In this document: positions 43,850 to 52,437 of the stretch, piece after piece
How the letters are laid out: each line of letters begins with the position of its first letter
How positions within the stretch are numbered: position 1 is the stretch's first letter
NCBI GenBank assembly: GCA_045110675.1
Contig: JBGCGJ010000044.1
Span: forward strand, 29,801 to 93,800
From: JBALVT01 sp045110675
GTDB lineage: Bacteria; Pseudomonadota; Gammaproteobacteria; Pseudomonadales; Halieaceae
Reading direction: 5' to 3'
DNA length: 64,000 nt
Program-made: the position numbers and the translations under genes
Notes under the pieces: generated by a model
Databases searched by the model: none
The model's input: only the letters and a program-made list of their open reading frames with translations
What the model was told of the DNA's origin: nothing

Positions 43850-44098
43850 ATGGCATACAAGCAGAGTAATAACCCACTCCACGGCATCACCCTGGAAGCA
43901 CTTCTCACGCGGTTGGTTGAACACTACGGTTGGGAAAAGCTCGCCGGTGAAATCAATATCAACAGCTTTAAGAACGACCCCTCCATAAAATCTTCACTGA
44001 AATTCCTGCGCAAGACCCAATGGGCCAGGGAAAAGGTGGAAAAATTGTATCTAAGGACCTTCGAAAAACCGTCTCCATGGGACAAAACCAAATGGTGA
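43850..44098 (+). CDS. VF530 family (DUF2132) DNA-binding protein
   Basis: 82 residues, ATG 43850. The family sequence is unmistakable: NNPLHGITLEALLTRLVEHY, GWEKLAGEININSFKNDPSI and LRKTQWAREKVEKLYLR. VF530-type proteins are small, positively charged and helical and were described as a DNA-binding fold. No partner gene is next to it. Confidence 0.87.
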   Translation: MAYKQSNNPLHGITLEALLTRLVEHYGWEKLAGEININSFKNDPSIKSSLKFLRKTQWAREKVEKLYLRTFEKPSPWDKTKW

Positions 44099-44226
44099 TT
44101 GCCCCAGTGCCCCATTCTGGTGACCCCTGTTTTACCTATTACGTGTGATCTCCCCTTGGATAGCCTATGCTGTTAGCACTCATGGCAACTCAATGTTCGT
44201 GATCTAGATATATCCAGGAGGATAAT

Positions 44227-44916
44227 ATGAATAAGTATGGAGCGGAGTTTTTTGGTACGTTTTGGTTGGTTCTAGGCGGCTGTGGCAGTGCGGTTCTGGC
44301 CGCGGCCTTCCCGGAATTGGGGATAGGCTTATTAGGTGTTTCATTAGCGTTTGGTTTGACCGTGCTAACAATGGCCTTCGCTATTGGCCATATCTCCGGA
44401 TGCCATCTCAATCCGGCGGTATCGATAGGCCTCTGGGCGGGTGGACGATTCCCAGGCAATCAACTGTTGCCTTACATTGTCGCCCAGGTGCTGGGCGGAA
44501 TTGTGGCGGGCGGAGTTTTGTATCTGATTGCCAGTGGCAAAGCGGGCTTTGATGTGTCGGCGGGATTTGCTTCCAACGGCTTCGGTGATCATTCACCCGG
44601 TGGCTACAACATGATGTCGGCGCTGATTACCGAGGTGGTAATGACGATGATGTTCCTGGTGGTGATTCTCGGGGCAACCGATGAACGTGCGCCTCCCGGT
44701 TTGGCACCGATCGCCATCGGCTTGTGCTTAACACTTATCCACTTGATCAGTATTCCTGTGACCAACACCTCAGTGAACCCGGCGCGTAGTACCGGTGTTG
44801 CTTTGTATGTAGGAGGCTGGGCCGTATCGCAGCTCTGGCTGTTCTGGGTGGCTCCCATCGTAGGTGGGGTGCTCGGGGCGCTGGTGTATCGATTTATTGG
44901 TAAGGAAGACAGTTAA
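44227..44916 (+). CDS. aqpZ: Aquaporin Z
   Basis: 229 residues with six membrane helices and the two NPA boxes, GCHLNPAVSIGLWAGGRF and VTNTSVNPARSTGVALYVGG. The selectivity-filter Arg follows the second NPA. The N-terminus NKYGAEFFGTFWLVLGGCGS is near identical to AqpZ proteins. It is a water channel of the inner membrane. ATG 44227 follows CAGGAGGA. Confidence 0.93.
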   Translation: MNKYGAEFFGTFWLVLGGCGSAVLAAAFPELGIGLLGVSLAFGLTVLTMAFAIGHISGCHLNPAVSIGLWAGGRFPGNQLLPYIVAQVLGGIVAGGVLYLIASGKAGFDVSAGFASNGFGDHSPGGYNMMSALITEVVMTMMFLVVILGATDERAPPGLAPIAIGLCLTLIHLISIPVTNTSVNPARSTGVALYVGGWAVSQLWLFWVAPIVGGVLGALVYRFIGKEDS

Positions 44917-44979
44917 GTTTGACAATCCAGGGGGCGCGTAGTCCCCTTAGACATTCATTACATAGAGGAGAGCTTAAGA

Positions 44980-45534
44980 ATGAATCTTTTTGCAGCGGCA
45001 GTAAAAATAAGAGCCCTGATTGGCGTTTCTTTAGTGGCGACGATGGTAGGTTGCGCCAGCACTTCCGAGCACCGTTCCACCGGGCAGTTTATTGATGATG
45101 CAACCATTGCAACCAAGATTGAAGCGTCCCTGTTGGCCGATGAAGTTACCGATGGCCTGGACATAGAAGTTGAGGTGAATCGCGGCAGAGTGCAACTCAG
45201 TGGCTTTGCAGATTCTGCCCAGGAAGTGGAGCGCGCCAGCGAAATTGCCAGGAATACCAAGGGCGTTAACTCGGTCGATAACGTTTTAAAGATTGCCGAG
45301 GGAGGCCGAAGTGCAGGCCAGTACCTGGATGACAAAGTGCTGGTGGGAAAAGTGAACGCGGCACTGGCTAGCGCACCGAATGTGAGTGCCTTGGACATTA
45401 AGGTAGAGGTTCATCGCGGTGTGGTTGTGCTGGGCGGGTTTGTTGGCTCAACAGAAGAGCGAGTCTCAGCGGGGCAGGTTACCCATGATGTGCCCGGTGT
45501 GAAAAGCGTTGAGAATGGATTGAAGGTTCGGTAG
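44980..45534 (+). CDS. BON-domain lipoprotein, OsmY-like
   Basis: 184 residues. A lipoprotein signal ends in MVGCAS, so the protein is probably anchored by Cys25. Two BON domains follow: IDDATIATKIEASLLADEV with VEVNRGRVQLSGFADSAQE, and LDDKVLVGKVNAALASAPNV with VEVHRGVVVLGGFVGSTEE. Such dual BON proteins bind phospholipid and stabilise the envelope under osmotic stress. The neighbouring aquaporin fits that theme. ATG 44980 follows AGAGGAGAG. Confidence 0.87.
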   Translation: MNLFAAAVKIRALIGVSLVATMVGCASTSEHRSTGQFIDDATIATKIEASLLADEVTDGLDIEVEVNRGRVQLSGFADSAQEVERASEIARNTKGVNSVDNVLKIAEGGRSAGQYLDDKVLVGKVNAALASAPNVSALDIKVEVHRGVVVLGGFVGSTEERVSAGQVTHDVPGVKSVENGLKVR

Positions 45535-45552
45535 CGTTGCAGCCACACTAGC

Positions 45553-46248
45553 ATGACACTCGAAGTTATAGGTGCCGGATTTGGCCGCACCGGCACAACC
45601 TCGCTGCAGGCCGCGCTTCATCAACTGGGTTATGCCCAGTGCCACCATATGCGCAAGGTGATCACTAACCCAAAACAAGTGGACTATTTTCTCGCCGCCA
45701 TCAATGGCGACACCATGAATTGGGATAAAGTGTTCGAGGGTTTCGATGCCTCCGTGGATTGGCCCTCTAGTAAGTACTACAAAGAGCTCGCCGATTATTA
45801 CCCGGAAGCGAAAGTGATCTTGAGTGTGCGAGATGCCGAGGGCTGTTACAAGAGCACAAAAGACACGATCTACACCATTAGTCAGAGCTTCCCCTGGTGG
45901 ATGACGACGCTAATACCCCGGGTAAGAAAAACCAGAGACATGGTGAATTCCACCGTTTGGAATGGCGTCTTCGATGGCAGGTTTGAAGACAAAGATCATG
46001 CGATAAAAGTATTTGAACAGAATATCGAAGAGGGTAAGCGAACTATTCCCGAGCATCGCCTGCTGGTTCACAACGCAAAAGAAGGCTGGGAACCCCTCTG
46101 CGAGTTTTTGAATAAACCCGTTCCGGATACACCATACCCCCGCACCAACGAAACCGCCGAGATGCAGAAAGACGTTCGAAAGTTGAAAAGATTAGGGTTG
46201 GTGCCGTGGGTGTTAGCTGCTGCGATCATTGCATTTGTTCTGACTTGA
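45553..46248 (+). CDS. Sulfotransferase family protein with C-terminal membrane anchor
   Basis: 231 residues. The 5'-phosphosulfate motif is at the very start (VIGAGFGRTGTTSLQAAL), and the 3'-phosphate motif is KVILSVRDAEGCYKSTKDTI. The cluster matches the short Sulfotransfer_4 type. The last 18 residues (GLVPWVLAAAIIAFVLT) are a single hydrophobic helix, so the enzyme should be tail-anchored in the inner membrane. The acceptor is unknown; a membrane lipid would fit the anchor. Confidence 0.85.
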   Translation: MTLEVIGAGFGRTGTTSLQAALHQLGYAQCHHMRKVITNPKQVDYFLAAINGDTMNWDKVFEGFDASVDWPSSKYYKELADYYPEAKVILSVRDAEGCYKSTKDTIYTISQSFPWWMTTLIPRVRKTRDMVNSTVWNGVFDGRFEDKDHAIKVFEQNIEEGKRTIPEHRLLVHNAKEGWEPLCEFLNKPVPDTPYPRTNETAEMQKDVRKLKRLGLVPWVLAAAIIAFVLT

Positions 46249-46264
46249 GCGGCTGAGGTCTTTG

Positions 46265-46585
46265 ATGAATGACTTTGTAGGAAGATGGCGTATTCAATGG
46301 ATGGAAACTTGGTCCCAGGAATATGTGGACAAAAACGAACCCGGATACTTCGAGTTTGATGAGCATGGGTTGGGGTCTTTCGTATTTGGCACTATCCACG
46401 GCGCAATGGATTGTCGCGTGGCTGAAGACGAGCCGTTTTTGGAGTTTACCTGGTTGGGTGATGTTGAGGGTAATCAGCTTTTTGGGAGAGGGTATTTTCG
46501 GTTATCCAAACCCGATGAGGGGGAGGGGGTTTTGTTTATTCATACTGGTGGGCAGTCGGGTGTGTCGATTCGTAGAGATGTATAG
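46265..46585 (+). CDS. Small uncharacterised protein
   Basis: 106 residues from ATG 46265 (GAGG upstream). It is acidic and beta-rich: FVGRWRIQWMETWSQEYVDK, GYFEFDEHGLGSFVFGTIHG. I recall similar small proteins of unknown function in many bacteria, with the same WxxxEMExWxxxYVD opening. No catalytic or metal motif is seen. It follows the sulfotransferase by 16 bases. Confidence 0.65.
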   Translation: MNDFVGRWRIQWMETWSQEYVDKNEPGYFEFDEHGLGSFVFGTIHGAMDCRVAEDEPFLEFTWLGDVEGNQLFGRGYFRLSKPDEGEGVLFIHTGGQSGVSIRRDV

Positions 46586-46621
46586 CGCCTAGTTTTGTGA
46601 GTACTATGCTTGTAGCACTGA

Positions 46622-47314
46622 TTAGCTTGAGGGCGGAACTGGTTTAATTGCGGCCAAGTATCTCTCACGACGTTTTTGCCTGTTTACACGTTGTTCGTCG
46701 ACATCGTTCTGATAGCCAGTTCGAACCTCATGTCGATCAGAAATAATCTTCATCGGTCGTGCTACCTCGTTACGATACTCCGGGCGATTAGGATTTCTTC
46801 CAACGTTTCGGGCATCGAGGTTATAGAGATTCAGAGTTTCCAATATAGATCCTCTGATAATAACTGCCTGGGTTTCGTTGATTGTATGAATATTGACGCC
46901 GGCTATAATCTCGTCACCCAGAAAGACACGCTTAGATTCTCCCTTGTCATTTCTAATGACAATACTTGAAAAATCTTTATCGCTCGTGAAGGTACCTATT
47001 AGCTTAAGATCCAGTTCCGTTTTGGGTAGCGCCTTGATGTCAAGCTCTTCAGATACCTTTTCCGGTACGCCAAAAAAATCCCAATGTCTGTAATCAGCAT
47101 AGCGCTGCGACATTTCATCTTCATGATTCATAATATCTCTGCTGGGTCGATTTGACTCCACCTCAAACGCCTTCTGTTTCGGGCTTGGGGCTTGAAGATA
47201 CAAATCATAGACTCCTAGTGTCAGCCCGCTCGCCAACGTCAGCAGGCTGCACGCATACCACCAATTATCAGAACGCACCAGTGTTAATGCTGAACTTACA
47301 ATCCACTCAATCAT
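46622..47314 (-). CDS. gspC: Type II secretion protein C
   Basis: About 230 residues from ATG 47314; a GTG at 47329 is an alternative, and neither has a clear ribosome site. One N-terminal membrane helix (ACSLLTLASGLTLGVYDLYL) is followed by the GspC homology region: LDLKLIGTFTSDKDFSSIVI, SKRVFLGDEIIAGVNIHTIN and ETQAVIIRGSILETLNLYNL. There is no PDZ domain after it, only about 65 charged residues. GspC links the inner-membrane platform to the secretin. It is unusual for gspC to be the last gene of the operon rather than the first. Confidence 0.83.
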   Translation of the reverse strand: MIEWIVSSALTLVRSDNWWYACSLLTLASGLTLGVYDLYLQAPSPKQKAFEVESNRPSRDIMNHEDEMSQRYADYRHWDFFGVPEKVSEELDIKALPKTELDLKLIGTFTSDKDFSSIVIRNDKGESKRVFLGDEIIAGVNIHTINETQAVIIRGSILETLNLYNLDARNVGRNPNRPEYRNEVARPMKIISDRHEVRTGYQNDVDEQRVNRQKRRERYLAAIKPVPPSS

Positions 47315-47337
47315 GTGAGGAATAATCACCGACTGTG

Positions 47338-49575
47338 TTATCCCGAATCGGCCGAGCAAAAAGTCGGGGCCGGTTGAATTGAACAGGCATCTACACTGCA
47401 AGGCAGCGAAAAAGTGTCGATAATAGCAGTTCCATTCGATGGTACCGTTACGCTTGCCAACACCCACCCGGATAGAGCTTCATCATTGGTGCTCCCCTTA
47501 ACAGTTATAGGGAATATGGATGGACCTGTTGAGTTACTATCGGCGATAGAAAAGCTTTGTTTTCCTGACAGGGCGCAACCCGTGGCAGAAATTTCGACAG
47601 TTGTACCCTCTGGCAACTTGCCGTTGTATTTATCCGAAACGTAAAATAACAGCGCGCGATCAACACCTCCAATCGAGACTGATTTCGCTGGGCTTGTACC
47701 TTTGATTGTTCCATTGTAAAAAGCACCGTGGGGCCGGCTGCCCGATGCGAGTATTACAATACTGTCACTTACGGTTACTGGATTAGGATCGCATGCTTTT
47801 TCGTTTATGGCTTGCGTAGTGCATAGACTGCCATTGTATACTCCGTTTGCCTCTGAATAGCGGCCATTTTCGTCGATGTCTATAAATACTTCCTCACTTC
47901 CTCCGGGTTCATTGCAATTGGGATGACAACTTCCTATTGTAGTGCTATTCCCAAACTCTCCATCTTCGTTGTGATCGAGAAACGCTTCAGGTAGATCCTC
48001 AAATCGTTCACCGCTGTCGTAGAGCCCATTTGCATTGGCATCTACAAACGCCTCGTCACCAGTGGTGTACGCTTGAATAGTTGTTCGAGCACCGATAGGA
48101 TGGCCGAGAAAATCGGGGCAAGGCTTACCGCGACTATTACCGCCGCTAGGGCAGTTGGTATTGTATAGTGTTCGCACAAAAGCCGAATTACCGTCATCAT
48201 CTGTAAACTCGGAGAATAGCGGTTGGCGCGGAGCCTGGCTTCTCCAGGGTACTGTGCAAACTCCTGACTCTGTAGTGCAGCTGGTTTTCACTCCTCCGTA
48301 TTCTGTACGGAAAAATACTACCGTACCGTCCGGCACTGGGCTGTTGAATCGATCTGCTGCGCTTATCGACAGATTGGCTGTGACCCCATCTTGTAAGTCC
48401 CCACCCGGGTTTAACGTATCTGCGGCTATGGAAAAAGCACTTTGATTCGGTCTTCCACTCCTGATGAAAATGCTTTCAGAAATGGCGGTAAGCTCTTTTG
48501 CGTCTTCACGTATTTTTGCTGAGACTCTGACAGCGGTAGGAATACTGCCTGATTTCAGCCTAGTCCCGGCAACACCAGCTGCATCGGTTAGGACTGATTC
48601 TGATTCAATTTTGATTCCACCAATGGTGCTCGATAAACCAAATGCTACTGGAATATTCGGAACGGGTTGTCCAGTTTTATCGACTACCTTAAAGAAGACT
48701 AGCGTTTCGTCCGGCAGGTTTTCATTATTCGACTCAGCCAGATTAAGAGCTGCAGAGTCTGCACCTGCGTAGGTAATAGCGGTGGCTCCAGGTCTTCGAA
48801 TAAGCACGCGGCCTTCGGCATAGTGGCCTACTAGTCCGGCAATCTCCACGGAAATTACATCCGTCCCCGTGCAACCCTCTGCGGTGTACAGTGCCGATGC
48901 TATTCCGCCTATGCTGTAGTCAACGCGCCCTATGGAGGCCAGCGGCGGAGTACTTTCAGTACATTCGCTGGAAAAATTGGCCGTGTAAGCTCGAGTCAGT
49001 GAATTCCCCTGAGTATCTCTTATAGAGATGGAAAGGAGCGTTTCTCCCCCCTCACTGATTGTTGGTGCGAGTACGTCAATAGTACCTTCGGTAAACCCAC
49101 CACTATGAGTAGCTCCTATCAGTGCGGGCGCTTTTTGTACTGTAAAAAACACTTCTTTTGACTCATCCAGATGCGATGCGACCAAGGCCCCAGCGCTGCC
49201 AGGAAATTCGTCGAACACTGTGAGATTTGTAGTTGCTATGCCTTGCGAGTCAATCAATATATCGCCGGAGGCAGTGTCGAGCTGGCCCAATGTGGTCGAT
49301 AAGCTGACTATACTTCCCGTGACGGCTCTGTTTCGACCGTTTCTTACCTGTACTGATATCTGCATCGGTTCAAGCGAATTGACTACATTGGTTGATCTCC
49401 CGGTTATGGTATTTGTCGTCTCTACCTCGATTGTCACTTGCTCATCCAAAGGCACACCTTCCGCATTAGCGGGATCAGAGAATGAACTATCGCCACCTCC
49501 AGAATTTCCTCCGCAGGCGACCAGTAAAGTAATGATCAATAATATGCAGGCCGCCAGCGGCTGAGATATTTTCAT
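47338..49575 (-). CDS. Large Ig-like (Big_1 type) lipoprotein with Ca-binding-like repeats
   Basis: 745 residues. A lipoprotein signal ends in LLVACGG (Cys21). Several Big_1/invasin-type Ig-like domains follow, marked by VSLSTTLGQLDTASGDILI, VPNIPVAFGLSSTIGGIKIE and VPDGTVVFFRTEYGGVKTSC. Near residues 500-580 are three Asp-rich loops: DANANGLYDSGE, DHNEDGEFGN and DIDENGRYSEANG, like EF-hand/dockerin calcium loops. There are many Cys in the second half. The gene lies inside the type II operon between gspK and gspC, so it is likely a secreted or surface substrate or accessory of that system. Confidence 0.82.
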   Translation of the reverse strand: MKISQPLAACILLIITLLVACGGNSGGGDSSFSDPANAEGVPLDEQVTIEVETTNTITGRSTNVVNSLEPMQISVQVRNGRNRAVTGSIVSLSTTLGQLDTASGDILIDSQGIATTNLTVFDEFPGSAGALVASHLDESKEVFFTVQKAPALIGATHSGGFTEGTIDVLAPTISEGGETLLSISIRDTQGNSLTRAYTANFSSECTESTPPLASIGRVDYSIGGIASALYTAEGCTGTDVISVEIAGLVGHYAEGRVLIRRPGATAITYAGADSAALNLAESNNENLPDETLVFFKVVDKTGQPVPNIPVAFGLSSTIGGIKIESESVLTDAAGVAGTRLKSGSIPTAVRVSAKIREDAKELTAISESIFIRSGRPNQSAFSIAADTLNPGGDLQDGVTANLSISAADRFNSPVPDGTVVFFRTEYGGVKTSCTTESGVCTVPWRSQAPRQPLFSEFTDDDGNSAFVRTLYNTNCPSGGNSRGKPCPDFLGHPIGARTTIQAYTTGDEAFVDANANGLYDSGERFEDLPEAFLDHNEDGEFGNSTTIGSCHPNCNEPGGSEEVFIDIDENGRYSEANGVYNGSLCTTQAINEKACDPNPVTVSDSIVILASGSRPHGAFYNGTIKGTSPAKSVSIGGVDRALLFYVSDKYNGKLPEGTTVEISATGCALSGKQSFSIADSNSTGPSIFPITVKGSTNDEALSGWVLASVTVPSNGTAIIDTFSLPCSVDACSIQPAPTFCSADSG

Positions 49576-49611
49576 AGTTTTATCCTCATCCATGAGATAT
49601 TTGTCGTTGAG

Positions 49612-50559
49612 CTATGTTTCGAAAGTAAACAATGGAAGATCCAATTGCGGAAACTCAAGCGAGCGGCGAAGAATTAACACCATCGAACCTGTCATCGAAT
49701 CCAGCCGTATTACCGACTGGAGAGCTTTTTGATAGTTTTTGTGTTGAACAACGGTATTGATCGCAAAATACTTTGAATCTGTCGTAATTGGGAAGTTACT
49801 TCGGCTCAGCGCACTCAAAGCCGGATGGACCGAATTCAGCGCTTTTATTCGCGGCCCAAGGTTGTCTCGGGATGCGATAAACTCTTTGATTGTTTCTCGA
49901 CCCAGATTAGGAACAATCGCGTCAAGAAGGGTGGCGGGAGCAGTATAGAGATTAACTGCCGTTCCTTTTGGTAAGGAAGTGAACGCATTAGCGACGATTA
50001 TGGACTGCGCTTGGTTTATCTGACCAGTTTCGATCATTTTCCTGACAGCTTCGAAAAGTCTTGTGTAATCTACAGTCTCTGAGTCACTATTTTGTAAATG
50101 CTGATCTTCGATTTCCTGGCGTAAATTGAGACACAAGGTCACAGGTAGCGAAAGCTCTTTGCAGTAGTTTTCCAAAACTAGCATTTGCGTATCAGATGCA
50201 GATCTATCTGCTTTTGAAATTAAATTCGATATGTTGAAGCGGCCCTGAAGGTCCACGACATCAATCTTTATTTTGTGCGGAAGTACTTCCGGGAATAGAT
50301 TGGAAGGTTTGAACGGGAGATTTGGAATCCCCGCATGGAATGCCCTCCCTTTTTTCTCTACAGAATTGGTCATCGCTGCCATGGCCAGGGCCTCGCCACG
50401 CATAGCAATGTAGTAGAGAGAATTGTGGATTTTTCGATTCTCGCTGCGGTGAATCTCTTGTTGGGTAAGGTTCGCCAGGGTTAAGCTCATCCCACTCAAA
50501 ATGGCCATAATCATCAAGACAATGATTAACGCCAGGCCAGATTGCTCCGATATACTCAC
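49612..50559 (-). CDS. gspK: Type II secretion minor pseudopilin K
   Basis: 315 residues from GTG 50559. The N-terminus SGLALIIVLMIMAILSGMSL is the prepilin-type helix without the Glu at position 5, as is normal for GspK. The long globular domain contains FNISNLISKADRSASDTQML and LNLRQEIEDQHLQ, resembling the GspK SAM-like and metal-binding parts. With GspI and GspJ it caps the pseudopilus tip. It starts 4 bases after the gspJ stop. Confidence 0.85.
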   Translation of the reverse strand: MSISEQSGLALIIVLMIMAILSGMSLTLANLTQQEIHRSENRKIHNSLYYIAMRGEALAMAAMTNSVEKKGRAFHAGIPNLPFKPSNLFPEVLPHKIKIDVVDLQGRFNISNLISKADRSASDTQMLVLENYCKELSLPVTLCLNLRQEIEDQHLQNSDSETVDYTRLFEAVRKMIETGQINQAQSIIVANAFTSLPKGTAVNLYTAPATLLDAIVPNLGRETIKEFIASRDNLGPRIKALNSVHPALSALSRSNFPITTDSKYFAINTVVQHKNYQKALQSVIRLDSMTGSMVLILRRSLEFPQLDLPLFTFET

Positions 50560-50563
50560 GTTT

Positions 50564-51112
50564 CTATCGACTCACCCTAAGCGTGAATTTCCCGATGCTT
50601 TCGTCTGTGAGTTTCAGCTGCAGGGAATAGACAGCCGGTCTCTGCCGTAGATTTGAGTCCAGAGTCTGTGCGACGATCTCCATGGAATCTTCAAAGGATT
50701 CATCTGCCAGCACTGTGATCTGATCTTGCCAGATCTTGGTTGTTGGAGTATTTGTGTACGTTGAGAGATACTGGCTATTACGTACCCGTGATTGTAAATA
50801 CGATGTTCTTCTCGGTTCGAAAACAATAAGCTGGCTTTTCGAATCCGCATTATGCTTGGCATCAGTGAGATTTTCTGATTTCACATAGTCCTTCGAGAGG
50901 ATTGTACTATGCAGATTATGTCTTAGAACCCATTGCAATTCTTGAATCGGTTTTAGCATCGATTGAGCGCTTGTGAGGTAAAGAATCGCTTCAGAGCTTG
51001 CCGACAGTATTCGGTATGATCCCGCGCTTACGACAACAGAAATCGAAATCGCTAGAAGTAGCTCGAGTAGGGTAAACCCAATTTGGTGTTTCCTATTCCT
51101 GCTGGCTTGCAT
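50564..51112 (-). CDS. gspJ: Type II secretion minor pseudopilin J
   Basis: 182 residues. ATG 51112 is used because the prepilin leader then reads MQASRNRKHQIG with cleavage before FTLLELLLAISISVVV. Upstream codons in the open frame overlap gspI by more than is likely. The rest is the beta-rich minor pseudopilin J domain. It overlaps gspI by 20 bases. Confidence 0.85.
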   Translation of the reverse strand: MQASRNRKHQIGFTLLELLLAISISVVVSAGSYRILSASSEAILYLTSAQSMLKPIQELQWVLRHNLHSTILSKDYVKSENLTDAKHNADSKSQLIVFEPRRTSYLQSRVRNSQYLSTYTNTPTTKIWQDQITVLADESFEDSMEIVAQTLDSNLRQRPAVYSLQLKLTDESIGKFTLRVSR

Positions 51113-51476
51113 AGCGAGCTCCTTGAAGTCGATATAACACTTCGTCAGGTCTTCCATTGTTCCGGTCCAGGGAAACCTCAATGCTAATTTTTCTGTACCG
51201 CTTAACGTCGGTCTGTCTGATTTGAGTTATGGTGTTCATTGCGAGGCCGGCGACCTCATCTTTTGACTCAATCTGCCCAGTAAAGTTGTCAAATGCAGGA
51301 GATCGTGCGTGCTCCATAGCGTTTATGGCCACTATTTCTCCCAGCGCTATTTTCTCAACAACCGACCAGGACCTGAGCTGCATTTGGGTAAATCGCCCGA
51401 AGGCAAGCGCTATGAGCATGAAAATGGCCAGCGAAATCAGAACCTCAATCAGAGTAAATCCCCGGCACTTGTTCAT
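51093..51476 (-). CDS. gspI: Type II secretion minor pseudopilin I
   Basis: 127 residues. A short leader MNKCRG precedes FTLIEVLISLAIFMLIALAF with Glu at position 5. Then RSWSVVEKIALGEIVAINAM follows, as in GspI. It forms the tip complex with J and K. It overlaps gspH by 4 bases and gspJ by 20. Confidence 0.85.
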   Translation of the reverse strand: MNKCRGFTLIEVLISLAIFMLIALAFGRFTQMQLRSWSVVEKIALGEIVAINAMEHARSPAFDNFTGQIESKDEVAGLAMNTITQIRQTDVKRYRKISIEVSLDRNNGRPDEVLYRLQGARYASQQE

Positions 51477-51988
51477 TGCGAGTTCATCGAACCCATTGGT
51501 GTGACCGATATGTATTGAGTTTCCTCCAAGTTCGAACTCAAAATTACTCTGCCTCCGTTGCTGGTTCCGTCTGGCCAGAATATGAGGGACTGTTCGTTTC
51601 CATTGGCAAAAACTTCGTTAACACTGTCTGTCATTGGGAAAATTCCAGAGTTGGTATCAGAAAGATTTTCGATTTGAATGGAAAAATTGGCTGAGAACGT
51701 GCTTCGCATTGTCTGATCGCTGGGTTTCACCCAACCACCAGTTGACTGGCTCCATTGTCTGGTCAATAGTGATCTTCCAGATTGAACCAACTTTCGAGGT
51801 AGGCCTGCCTGGATTGCTTGCCATCTATTCCACTTAAGGTGTTTTTCCAGCTGTTTTATTTCGCGTATTGAATTTGTCTCTCCCAAGTCTGTCGGTATCA
51901 AGTAGACCGTTATTGTAGCCAGCCCAATGATGCTTAACACAACCAAAAGCTCAATCAGGGTAAAACCTTTGGACGCATCGACTTTCAT
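51473..51988 (-). CDS. gspH: Type II secretion minor pseudopilin H
   Basis: 171 residues. The leader MKVDASKG is followed by FTLIELLVVLSIIGLATITV (Glu5), then a beta domain with WNRWQAIQAGLPRKLVQSG and LIFWPDGTSNGGRVIL, the C-terminal GspH signature. It overlaps gspG and gspI by 4 bases each. Confidence 0.85.
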   Translation of the reverse strand: MKVDASKGFTLIELLVVLSIIGLATITVYLIPTDLGETNSIREIKQLEKHLKWNRWQAIQAGLPRKLVQSGRSLLTRQWSQSTGGWVKPSDQTMRSTFSANFSIQIENLSDTNSGIFPMTDSVNEVFANGNEQSLIFWPDGTSNGGRVILSSNLEETQYISVTPMGSMNSQ

Positions 51989-52425
51989 AGATTCCAGCTG
52001 CCGATATCCGCCGCAAAGTTTTCACCACCTTCTAGCCCATCAGCTCCCAAGGAATACAGATCGAACGGCCCGTGTTCACCGGGACTTAAATAGAAGTAGG
52101 CTCCGTCCCATGGATCTCTGGGTAATTCTGAGCGTGTTAAATAACCACCTTCGCGCCCTTTTTTGCTCTCTTGCAACGCCGACGGGGCTGAGATTAAGGC
52201 TTCAAGACCCTCTTGAGTACTTGGATAAGTGTAGTTGTCCAATTTATAGAGCTCGAGAGCCTGCATCAGAGTACTAATATCTGATTTCGCCGTCGCTACC
52301 CGAGCCTCATCGACTCGTCCGAGTATGTTTGGAGCCAGCATGCCTACCAGCAGGGACAGAATCACGACCACTATCATGATTTCTAGAAGAGTGAATCCAT
52401 TGTTTAATCTCGCAAGATTATTCAT
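51985..52425 (-). CDS. gspG: Type II secretion major pseudopilin G
   Basis: 146 residues. The leader MNNLARLNNG is followed by FTLLEIMIVVVILSLLVGML, then the GspG core: ISTLMQALELYKLDNYTYPS, EGLEALISAP, LPRDPWDGAYFYLSPGEHGP and FDLYSLGADGLEGGENFAADI, including the calcium-binding Asp loop. It is the main subunit of the pseudopilus. Confidence 0.93.
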   Translation of the reverse strand: MNNLARLNNGFTLLEIMIVVVILSLLVGMLAPNILGRVDEARVATAKSDISTLMQALELYKLDNYTYPSTQEGLEALISAPSALQESKKGREGGYLTRSELPRDPWDGAYFYLSPGEHGPFDLYSLGADGLEGGENFAADIGSWNL

Positions 52426-52437
52426 ATAATTGACAGC

